DNA from: Firmicutes bacterium CAG:534
Lineage (GTDB): Bacteria; Bacillota; Clostridia; Lachnospirales; Lachnospiraceae
Length of the DNA stretch: 17,129 nucleotides
NCBI GenBank assembly: GCA_000436115.1
Contig: FR894550.1
Span: 1 to 17,129 of the forward strand
Direction: 5' to 3'
Both the position numbers and the translations under genes were made by a program. The first letter of the stretch is position 1; each line of letters opens with the position of its first letter. The notes below the pieces were generated by a model. The model was not told where the DNA came from, did not search any database, and was given only the letters and a program-made list of their open reading frames with translations. Of the stretch, positions 7,567 through 13,428 are shown piece by piece.

Positions 7567-8373
7567 TTACACAATCTTTTCAAAGATCAGGATCTTCTGT
7601 GTAACCTTGTTAAGATATGGCAGTCCCGCAAAGGGTTTTAAAATAGGAAAGAGCGCTGTCATTCCTCTTACGATATTATCGTCCTTTATCTTCCTGTAGC
7701 CTTCTGCTGCCTTTCCAAGATCCTCAAAGCAATCCGCTCCGAAAACAAACTTTGCTCCGGTATCCTTTATGGACTTTTCTACCTTTTCGCGGTTGACCCA
7801 TTTCTTTGCAAGGCATTCCAGCAGCACAGTTGCATTTTCAAAATGATCTCTGATAATCCCCAGCATTTTGGCATTTTCTTCCTCTGTCAGGTACATGGAA
7901 AGTCCCTCTACGATAAACAGCATCTTCCCTCTTACCTTGATCTCTTTTGCCCACACATCCTCCAGTACAGAGCATCCTATGGTAGAAACCCGGCCCTTTT
8001 CCTGATAGATCTGCTCACGGACGCTTGCCGTTTCCGGAAGATCCAGATTGTACCAGGTGATCCTGCCGTTATCCATACGGTAAAATCTGGTGTCCAGTCC
8101 ACAGGCAATATTGACAACCGTACAATCCGGATTTTGATCGATAAATTTCTTTACCAGTTCGTCAAATACGATCGTCCTTGCAATTACCCCGCTTCCCATT
8201 GTTGAATCTTTGGAAGCCTTGCTGAAATCATAATCAATTTTTTCTACCATTTCCACCGCTTTTGCATCATAAAATTTATGTTTCCTGCTCAGGGAATACT
8301 GCGCTCTCGCATAAAAGCTCTGCAGCATGGTCTCTGCTGCTCCATTCAGTTCCGGCTTGATTTTCTCTTCCAC
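7567..8373 (-). CDS. Class I SAM-dependent methyltransferase, leucine carboxyl methyltransferase-like
   Basis: A 268-residue cytoplasmic O-methyltransferase of the LCM/TcmP-like family. Motifs: NIACGLDTRFYR (about 88-99, SAM-binding loop), TWYNLDLPE (about 106-114, acidic ribose-binding residue), and MLFIVEGLSMYLTEEE as the later conserved strand. The frame is open to an ATG at 8406, but GTG 8373 has a full GAGGAGGGA site seven bases before it, so I start there. A promoter (8444-8472) with a dyad over its start site lies just upstream. The natural substrate cannot be read from sequence; family members methylate carboxyl or hydroxyl groups of small molecules or peptides. It may form a unit with the rrf2 gene 120 bases downstream. 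Confidence 0.88.
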   Translation of the reverse strand: MEEKIKPELNGAAETMLQSFYARAQYSLSRKHKFYDAKAVEMVEKIDYDFSKASKDSTMGSGVIARTIVFDELVKKFIDQNPDCTVVNIACGLDTRFYRMDNGRITWYNLDLPETASVREQIYQEKGRVSTIGCSVLEDVWAKEIKVRGKMLFIVEGLSMYLTEEENAKMLGIIRDHFENATVLLECLAKKWVNREKVEKSIKDTGAKFVFGADCFEDLGKAAEGYRKIKDDNIVRGMTALFPILKPFAGLPYLNKVTQKILIFEKIV

Positions 8374-8420
8374 TGTGTTTTCCCTCCTCTTTCTTTTGCA
8401 TATCATTTCCCGCTGCGCAA

Positions 8421-8436
8421 GTTAGTTCTTGCTAAC
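8421..8436 (-). promoter_or_regulatory. Operator-like dyad at the methyltransferase start site
   Basis: GTTAG-N6-CTAAC (8421-8436) is a perfect 5-bp inverted repeat beginning at the predicted transcription start of the promoter at 8444-8472. The position suits a repressor. The half-site differs from the TGTAA type near 6905, so a second regulator, or none, may act here. Confidence 0.45.
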
Positions 8437-8443
8437 CATTGTC

Positions 8444-8472
8444 ATTTTACCGAAGTCGGCCACATAATTCAA
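8444..8472 (-). promoter_or_regulatory. Promoter for the methyltransferase gene
   Basis: Minus strand: -35 TTGAAT (8472-8467), 17-base spacer, -10 TAAAAT (8449-8444). The predicted start is near 8437. Confidence 0.55.
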
Positions 8473-8504
8473 GCCTTTTAAGGCAAACTTAATGTCCCTT
8501 ATGC

Positions 8505-8627
8505 TTATCCATCTTTATCCTCATAAAAACGCAGAGTCCCTTCAAGCAATATGGGTAACTCTGCGCTTTCTTCCGTTTTCAAATCTGATATGTCAAAAAA
8601 TTTTTCCGGCCCTTCACCGTTCTGCAT
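8505..8627 (-). other. 40-codon open stretch downstream of the TetR remnant
   Basis: This minus-strand frame runs from ATG 8627 to TAA 8505. It is in the same frame as the TetR remnant after its stop, and begins MQNGEGPEKFFDISDLK. The composition is protein-like, with an acidic end (YEDKDG). No clear ribosome binding site and no recognisable family. It may be the 3' end of a gene joined to the TetR fragment by deletion. The terminator-like hairpin at 8525-8565 falls inside it. Confidence 0.3.
8525..8565 (-). terminator. Possible intrinsic terminator (minus strand)
   Basis: An 8-bp perfect stem CGCAGAGT/ACTCTGCG (8530-8537 with 8558-8565), with a CCC/GGG extension inside. On the minus strand it is followed by TTTTT (8529-8525). 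It would end transcripts from the MBL/TetR remnants. It overlaps a short open frame, which weakens the call. Confidence 0.5.
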
Positions 8628-8636
8628 CAAACCGGA

Positions 8637-8795
8637 TCATCCACCGGACATCTGTGTTGAGCATTTCAAATACCCTGACACATTTTTGGCGTTTACCGCT
8701 TCAATGCCCTCTGCTCTTGTCACTTCAAACGCAGCATCTATGACCATTTCCTTTGTAACTCTTACTTTTTTTAGGGGTGCGTGCCTTCCTCTCAA
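8637..8795 (-). pseudogene. TetR/AcrR family regulator, N-terminal fragment
   Basis: A 52-codon ORF (TTG 8795 to TGA 8637). Its centre is a clear TetR helix-turn-helix start: VRVTKEMVIDAAFEVTRAEG, then the recognition part with VSGYLKCSTQ. After CSTQ, where the family continues with a conserved Tyr-Phe-containing segment and about 130 more residues, the frame hits MSGG and stop. The ligand-binding domain is missing. It sits 9 bases after the MBL-fold remnant, so the two were probably one operon (enzyme plus regulator) that was damaged together. Confidence 0.7.
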
Positions 8796-8804
8796 GCAGA
8801 TCCT

Positions 8805-9430
8805 CTATCCGACCACCGGAACCACCTTTGCAATCAGCACATTTCTTGCATTTTCCTCTGTATCCTGGGTCTCGTCATAGCCGTCATAGGGCGCATTGGG
8901 ATCATGGGGCTTTTGCTTCTTGCCTGCCCTGCAGACCTGATCCTTGTGGCGGAAAACCCAGTCCAGATCATCATACCAGCCGGTATGGCCCGTAATGACC
9001 ATAGGAGAAAGCTTACGGCTGCGCAGCTTCTGTTCAAATTCTGCCAGAGATCTCTTTGCCAGTTCGTTATCCTCTGCCAGGGCATCCAGGAAGGAATATC
9101 CTCCGTCAGGGCCAAACCAGATCGTATCGCCGGTAAACAGATACTGGTCGTCGATCAGATAGCACATATGTCCCCAGGTATGTCCGGGTACCAGAAAACA
9201 TTCTATTTTAATGTCATTGATCCAAAAGACCTGCCCGTCCTTCAGCAGCTTTCGCTGACAATCATAATGGTTTTGCCGTTTTTGGTGTAAAAAAAGATAT
9301 TGGCAATATATTCCCTCACACAGCTTACATGCTCATCAATCCGCCCTGTGTTCATGGGTTTAAAGATCTCTTTTCCCCTGAATTTCAGGGACATAAATTT
9401 TTCCTGAAAATGATTTCCTGCTCTGCTCAT
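8805..9430 (-). pseudogene. MBL-fold metallo-hydrolase with deleted zinc-site core and frameshift
   Basis: The gene begins at ATG 9430, nine bases after AAAGGAG, and encodes a normal N-terminus (FRGKEIFKP, EYIANIFFYTKNGKTIMI) down to about 9262. The frame then runs into VSESC and stop. Just after, in another frame, the protein resumes at KLLKDGQVFWINDIKIECFL and reads on to the third zinc-ligand motif PGHTWGHMCYLIDD, then LFTGDTIWFG and ITGHTGWYDDLD, ending at 8805. The stretch between, with the HxHxDH metal motif and about 70 residues by comparison with relatives of this family, is absent. This is an internal deletion that also shifted frame, so the gene cannot make an active hydrolase. The two halves are otherwise well preserved, suggesting a recent event or an assembly error at about 9255. 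Confidence 0.85.
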
Positions 9431-9504
9431 AGATAAATGCTCCTTTCTCTTGCCCTCTTGCCTATTCATTGCCTTGAAATGCTGCTTTTCATATAGCCAT
9501 CCCA

Positions 9505-9695
9505 TTGCAAAACTGCTATTTTACATTTATGGATCATGCGGAACTGCATATTTATAAGCAGGTGCTATAGAGCGGCCGGTACTTAGGCGCTGTGTTTTGG
9601 CGCCTTATGTACCGCTGCCAGCGATATGCAGCGAGAGCGTGCCTGCGTTAAATTGCAGATTCCGCACCATTCACATAAAAAAAACAGTTTTGCAA
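9505..9695. repeat. 191-bp imperfect palindromic element
   Basis: The outer ends are perfect 11-bp inverted repeats: TTGCAAAACTG (9505-9515) and CAGTTTTGCAA (9685-9695). The arms stay similar inward, for example GCGGAACTGCA on the left against GCGGAATCTGCA (complement of the right). The centre is a GC-rich nested hairpin: CGGTAC (9577-9582) with GTACCG (9609-9614), enclosing AGGCGC (9585-9590) with GCGCCT (9600-9605). A further inverted pair, GCAGGTGCTA (9558-9567) and TAGCACCTGC (9719-9728), gives an alternative fold reaching outside the element. No coding sequence. It looks like a MITE-type or other dispersed palindromic repeat. I saw no target duplication and no second copy in the window. 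Confidence 0.6.
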
Positions 9696-9762
9696 GGTTC
9701 CCTATGCTAAGGACATTTTAGCACCTGCCAAAGGAGTGCGCTTTCATTTATCTGCTATGTTT

Positions 9763-9909
9763 TCAGGATAACTGTTCTTCCCTGTAATCAAGGAAATCCA
9801 AAAATCGGCGGGCAGCTAAGGACAGCTCTTTCCGGCTCCTCACCGCCACTCCGATGGTTCGGTACGCCGGAACATCCAACGGTTTTATTGCAATATCATA
9901 AGACCGGTA
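9763..9909 (-). pseudogene. C-terminal tail of a LysR-type regulator
   Basis: A 48-codon open stretch directly after the fucosidase stop codon, ending TGA at 9763. It reads YDIAIKPLDVPAYRTIGVAV and then RSRKELSLAARRFLDFL. This resembles the last beta-strand and helix of a LysR substrate-binding domain (the conserved IGxAxRxxxxLSxAAxxFLxFL end). It has no start codon or ribosome binding site, and the rest of the gene is gone. The fusion point coincides with the end of the fucosidase gene. Confidence 0.55.
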
Positions 9910-11385
9910 TCAGTCAATTTCCATTTTAAACACAATGGGATAATCCCCGTCGCGATATTTTGAAGTAAGGAAAAGCCCGTCAGCCTCTCTTTTCCATAAA
10001 GGCTTTTCATCCGTTCCCAGGATGCTTATCTCCCGGATGATACCGCAGAAATTATCTTTTTCATGGGCAGGCTGTATTCCAAGAGCCCTGATCACATAGC
10101 TGCCGCTTTCAGAGGGCCGCAGCACAGTGGCATATAAACAGCCGTTTGCCGTGGTAAAGCGGATATCCTCCGAGGTAAACTCTTTCCTTATGCTGTCCGT
10201 AAACTGCCCTTCCGGGATTTCAGTGGGCCCTTCCCCGGATCTGCGCCAAAGCTCTGTGCCGTAAATGGCTTCTCCGTTTTTGGAAAGCCATTTCCCTATG
10301 TCAAGTAAAATGCCCCTGTCCTCCTCCGGAATCGAGCCATCAGCCTTAGGGCCGATATTCAAAAGCATGCAGCCGTTTTTACTTACAATATCAACCAGAT
10401 CACACACAAGCTCTCTGGCGCTGCGGTAGGTATTGCTTTCCGTGTAACACCAGGAATTCAGCGCCACCGAGGTATCCGTCTGCCAGAAAAACGGCTTCCG
10501 CTCTGCAAATTGTCCTCTTTCCACATCAGGCACTGCAGCCCCAAATAAAAATGCATCATGTTTATAGGTGATTACCGCATCACTGCCCCATTCGCTGGCG
10601 CGGTTATAATAATAAGCGGCAAACTTTTTCAGGTAGGGCTTAAAGGCTCTGTGCTGGATCCACCAGTCAAAATAGATGATCCTTGGCCGATACCTGTCTA
10701 CCAGTTCGCAGCACCTGACCAGCCAGTCCTGCAGATATTCCTCTGTCGGCTCAGGCTTACTGAAAATATCATGCAGCTCTCCTGCCGGCATTGAGGGCCA
10801 GTACAGATCCCCCCTTTGCAGAGGTTCCCTGACGTCACTGTCAAATTCTTTTCCTACTCCCATAAAAAACCAGTGCTCGGCACGGTGGGAGGATGCGCCC
10901 ACTTCCATTCCAAGGGCATTGCAGCTTGCCTTAAGCTCCAACAGCACATCCCGATGCGGCCCTTTTTCATAGGCATTCCAGTGAGAGATCTCGCTCTTGT
11001 ACATCTGAAAGCCATCATGATGCTCTGCAACAGGAACAACATATTTTGCTCCTGCCGCCTTAAAAAGCTCCGCCCACTCCCGGGGATCAAAGTTTTCTGC
11101 CCGGAACATAGGGATAAAATTCTGATAACCAAATTTGGTATGCTCTCCATAGGTTTCAATGTGATGCTGATATTCTGCACTGTCCTTCACATACATATTT
11201 CTGGAATACCACTCATTTGCAAAGGCAGGCACGCTGAAAACTCCCCAATGGATAAAAATCCCGAATTTGGCCTGCCTGTACCATTCCGGAACCTGATATG
11301 CCGCCAGGGAATGCCAGTCATCCTTATAAGGCCCCTTCTCAATTACCTGATCAATGGTGGTAAGATATGGTTTTAAATCATACAT
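9910..11385 (-). CDS. Alpha-L-fucosidase, GH29, cytoplasmic
   Basis: A 491-residue retaining fucosidase that releases L-fucose from fucosylated glycans. Family marks: WYRQAKFGIFIHWGVFSVPA (35-54), EWYSRNM (58-64), the active-site EHHDGF (121-126), GMEVGASSHRAEHW (159-172), and IIYFDWW (236-242), whose Asp240 fits the catalytic nucleophile. After the (beta/alpha)8 barrel, the C-terminus from about residue 390 forms a beta-sandwich-like region. There is no signal peptide, so it should act inside the cell on imported oligosaccharides. The start ATG 11385 is seven bases after AGGAGG. A promoter lies at 11434-11461. The stop codon abuts a LysR fragment; no transporter or fucose-catabolism gene is present in the window. 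Confidence 0.93.
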   Translation of the reverse strand: MYDLKPYLTTIDQVIEKGPYKDDWHSLAAYQVPEWYRQAKFGIFIHWGVFSVPAFANEWYSRNMYVKDSAEYQHHIETYGEHTKFGYQNFIPMFRAENFDPREWAELFKAAGAKYVVPVAEHHDGFQMYKSEISHWNAYEKGPHRDVLLELKASCNALGMEVGASSHRAEHWFFMGVGKEFDSDVREPLQRGDLYWPSMPAGELHDIFSKPEPTEEYLQDWLVRCCELVDRYRPRIIYFDWWIQHRAFKPYLKKFAAYYYNRASEWGSDAVITYKHDAFLFGAAVPDVERGQFAERKPFFWQTDTSVALNSWCYTESNTYRSARELVCDLVDIVSKNGCMLLNIGPKADGSIPEEDRGILLDIGKWLSKNGEAIYGTELWRRSGEGPTEIPEGQFTDSIRKEFTSEDIRFTTANGCLYATVLRPSESGSYVIRALGIQPAHEKDNFCGIIREISILGTDEKPLWKREADGLFLTSKYRDGDYPIVFKMEID

Positions 11386-11433
11386 ACGCCGTCCTCCTGT
11401 TTTATACCTGATCCCTCTTATTTTCTAAGTTCT

Positions 11434-11461
11434 ATTGTAGCAAATTCCTAAAATAAGGCAA
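11434..11461 (-). promoter_or_regulatory. Probable promoter for the fucosidase gene
   Basis: Minus strand: -35 TTGCCT (11461-11456), 16-base spacer, -10 TACAAT (11439-11434). It lies in the 89-base gap after the 142-residue unknown gene. Confidence 0.5.
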
Positions 11462-11474
11462 CCGCATCCTTTCA

Positions 11475-11903
11475 TCAATCCTTCTCATAAAGGAATAGGT
11501 ATAGGGGGTAAAATATTTCGTCCAGAAGCTGCTTTGCCACCCCTGCCTGTCCCTCCTGCCTAGGGAAAAAGCAGGGGCTTACGGATAAGTGCTTCTGCAG
11601 CTTTTCAAACAGTGGGGCAAGCTCTGCCCGTTCTTCCTGTTTCAGTTCCCCGATAACCACCTTGCTGTCTTTGTCTGAAAACTCATACTCCTTCAGGGAT
11701 AAGACGGCATCCGAGCACCGGATCCCAAAGCCGCTTAAAACAAATAAACGGTTCACTTCTTCCAGATTCGCATACCTGCTTATGGCAATGCCAAAGATCC
11801 CATCCCGAACCAGCTCTCTGGCCGCTGCCTGTTCTCTCTCTTTTTCATACTCCTGTCTGCAAAGCTCCATTGCCTCTTCCATGTTCATGTCTTTACATTC
11901 CAT
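11475..11903 (-). CDS. Hypothetical protein, 142 residues
   Basis: I do not recognise the family. The protein is soluble and Glu/Lys-rich. It opens with an acidic helix (MEEAMELCRQEYEKEREQAA), followed by ARELVRDGIFGIAISRYANL, a mixed middle part, and an aromatic C-terminus (FYPLYLFLYEKD). No signal peptide or membrane helix. The ATG at 11903 has only a weak site nearby; an AAGGAG lies 21 bases up, too far for normal use. There is no promoter in the 60 bases between the tandem terminators (11965-12047) and the start, so expression may depend on read-through. It is co-directional with the fucosidase, 89 bases away. It could itself be the remnant of a longer gene that lost its 5' end. Confidence 0.6.
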   Translation of the reverse strand: MECKDMNMEEAMELCRQEYEKEREQAAARELVRDGIFGIAISRYANLEEVNRLFVLSGFGIRCSDAVLSLKEYEFSDKDSKVVIGELKQEERAELAPLFEKLQKHLSVSPCFFPRQEGQAGVAKQLLDEIFYPLYLFLYEKD

Positions 11904-11964
11904 TATCTGATTGATCTCTTATTTCTCCTTCTTTCTTTTTGTTTTCCCGAAATGTCCGTATGCC

Positions 11965-12006
11965 AAAAAAGAGAAGGCCAAGGACACGAAATCCTTGGCC
12001 TTCTCT
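11965..12006 (-). terminator. Strong intrinsic terminator (minus strand)
   Basis: A perfect 15-bp stem, AGAGAAGGCCAAGGA (11970-11984) with its complement (11992-12006), and a 7-base loop. On the minus strand it is followed by a T-run (11970-11965). It is the second of two terminators downstream of the 23-codon ORF. Confidence 0.85.
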
Positions 12007-12014
12007 CCAGGCAC

Positions 12015-12047
12015 AAAAAATCGCGGCATCATAAATGACACCACGAT
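12015..12047 (-). terminator. Intrinsic terminator directly after the 23-codon ORF
   Basis: A stem of up to 13 pairs, including three G-U wobbles (12020-12032 with 12035-12047). On the minus strand it is followed by six T (12020-12015). It lies 14 bases after the stop codon of the small ORF. Confidence 0.7.
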
Positions 12048-12060
12048 GCTTGTTCTTTTC

Positions 12061-12132
12061 TTACTGACAGACCTTCGGGGTAATCATTAATGCGATATTA
12101 TCATGAAAAACTGCTCTCTTTAATTCCGTCAT
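12061..12132 (-). CDS. 23-residue small protein with ideal expression signals
   Basis: ATG 12132 is seven bases after a perfect AAAGGAGGT site (12140-12148). A TTGACA/TACCAT promoter with 17-base spacing sits 36 bases before the start codon, and two intrinsic terminators follow. The peptide starts MTELKRAVFHD, continues with a hydrophobic stretch (IALMI) and ends TPKVCQ, with one cysteine two residues from the C-terminus. It has no signal peptide. Options are a small regulatory or signalling peptide, a RiPP-like precursor without visible partners, a leader peptide for attenuation of the 142-residue gene beyond the terminators, or an ORF riding on a small RNA. The signals argue that it is transcribed and translated; its function is unknown. 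Confidence 0.6.
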   Translation of the reverse strand: MTELKRAVFHDNIALMITPKVCQ

Positions 12133-12167
12133 GATGATTACCTCCTTTACTTGTAAATTTTTAAATC

Positions 12168-12196
12168 ATGGTAGCATAAGGCCGCTGGTCTGTCAA
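12168..12196 (-). promoter_or_regulatory. Promoter for the 23-codon ORF
   Basis: Minus strand: perfect -35 TTGACA (12196-12191), 17-base spacer, -10 TACCAT (12173-12168). The predicted start is near 12161, a leader of about 29 bases. The -35 box overlaps the stop codon of the gene remnant at 12193. Confidence 0.65.
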
Positions 12197-12279
12197 GAGC
12201 CGGTATCCGCTCCCAGAAGCAGGCCCTCGCCGATCATCGTCAGAACCGCACCGATCTCGTTGCCTTTTTTCAGCACAGT
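12193..12279 (-). pseudogene. C-terminal remnant of an unknown gene
   Basis: An open frame of at least 28 codons ends at TGA 12193. It reads TVLKKGNEIGAVLTMIGEGL followed by LLGADTGS, with strongly GC-rich third positions, as in the neighbouring real genes. It has no start site of its own. Upstream the frame runs into the polysaccharide locus promoter (12260-12287) and the glycosyltransferase start. It looks like the last codons of a gene whose 5' part was replaced by the locus to its right. Family not recognised. Confidence 0.35.
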
Positions 12280-12287
12280 GGTATAAT
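12260..12287 (+). promoter_or_regulatory. Promoter for the glycosyltransferase-wzy pair
   Basis: -35 TTGCCT (12260-12265), 16-base spacer, perfect -10 TATAAT (12282-12287). The predicted start is near 12294, about 26 bases before the GTG start. Confidence 0.65.
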
Positions 12288-12319
12288 ACAAATTATCAGT
12301 TACATGAGGTAAACGACTA

Positions 12320-13402
12320 GTGAAGAAAATTTGCTTTATTATAAATGACATTTCAATGTCGGGGGGACTAGACCGTGTGAATGCCGCACTGGCCTCTGCT
12401 CTGGCGGATGATTACGAAGTCTGGATTGCTTCCCTGGTATCAGGAGGTAAAAACTGGTATCCTTTGGATCCCAGAATCTGCGTTCAATATTTCCACAAAG
12501 AAGGTCTCCGGCTCCGGCAGGCTGTAGTCCGGCTGCACACCCCCCTGAAGCGTTTCATCCGGGAAAGGGATTTTGACTTAGTAGTGTTACAGGATTTCTA
12601 TCCCTGCATAATTGTGTCGCCACTGCGGCTCCTTACCCGCTCAAAATTCATATTCTGTGACCATGGTGCATTGCGCGATGGTCGAGGCCATCCCACCTTT
12701 ATGCGGAGAATGGGCTCCATTCTCTGTCACAGAACTGTGGTGCTGACAGAGAGAAATCTGGAGGATTATGTCAGTCGCTTTTGGGTTCCACGGAGAAAGC
12801 TATGCTGCATTCCCAACTGGATCGACTTCTCTCTTCCTCATTCTGAAAATTATCGTGCGGACTCAAAGCGGATCCTTGCCGCCGGGCGTTTTGCAAAGGA
12901 GAAGCAGTTTGATGTGTTATTACGCGCATTTCACCGGGTTGTGCAAAAGCATACTGATTGGTCATTAGATCTATACGGCGATGGAGAACTGATGCCCCAG
13001 CTGCAGGAGCTGGTTTTAAAGCTGAAGCTTACAGAAAATGTCCGTTTACCGGGAATGTGTTCCGATCTGCTCTCCCGCTACGGGGACTATTCCATGTGTG
13101 TTTTGTCCTCATATCGCGAAGGGCTGCCCCTGGTACTTCTGGAAGCAAAGCTGAACCGCCTACCCATTGTTAGCTTTGATATTGCCACAGGTCCCAGAGA
13201 GATTGTACGCCATGAAATAGATGGCCTGCTGGTTCCTCCCGGCAACGAAGGAATGCTCTATGAGTCAATTTGTCGTCTGATCGAAGATCCGAAGCTTCGT
13301 ATGCAGATGTCCCAACGTTCTCATGAGAATACCTCACAATTTGACAGGGAGCTTGTTCTGGCACAATGGAAAAATCTGATTGAAGAATTGACAGTAAAAT
13401 AA
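12320..13402 (+). CDS. Glycosyltransferase family 4 (surface polysaccharide)
   Basis: A 360-residue GT-B retaining glycosyltransferase that adds a sugar from a nucleotide donor to a lipid-linked glycan on the cytoplasmic face of the membrane. The N-terminal domain has the Gly-rich loop MSGGLDRVN (13-21). The C-terminal GT4 domain has RILAAGRFAKEKQFDVLLRA (184-203), DLYGDGEL (217-224), and the E-x7-E motif with Glu267 and Glu275 in YREGLPLVLLEA. The start is GTG 12320, nine bases after GAGGT. The Wzy gene follows after 26 bases, so the two form one transcript. The sugar transferred cannot be told from the sequence. Confidence 0.92.
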   Translation: MKKICFIINDISMSGGLDRVNAALASALADDYEVWIASLVSGGKNWYPLDPRICVQYFHKEGLRLRQAVVRLHTPLKRFIRERDFDLVVLQDFYPCIIVSPLRLLTRSKFIFCDHGALRDGRGHPTFMRRMGSILCHRTVVLTERNLEDYVSRFWVPRRKLCCIPNWIDFSLPHSENYRADSKRILAAGRFAKEKQFDVLLRAFHRVVQKHTDWSLDLYGDGELMPQLQELVLKLKLTENVRLPGMCSDLLSRYGDYSMCVLSSYREGLPLVLLEAKLNRLPIVSFDIATGPREIVRHEIDGLLVPPGNEGMLYESICRLIEDPKLRMQMSQRSHENTSQFDRELVLAQWKNLIEELTVK

Positions 13403-13428
13403 CAACGCCAAACAGAAAGGGAATAGTT

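Noticed and set aside
10816..11376. 186-codon plus-strand open frame opposite the fucosidase.
   Set aside because: It is a shadow of the GH29 coding strand, without a family motif or ribosome binding site.
12015..12180. Structured leader considered as a riboswitch or T-box.
   Set aside because: The structures are plain terminators after a short ORF. I see no T-box or known riboswitch core motif.
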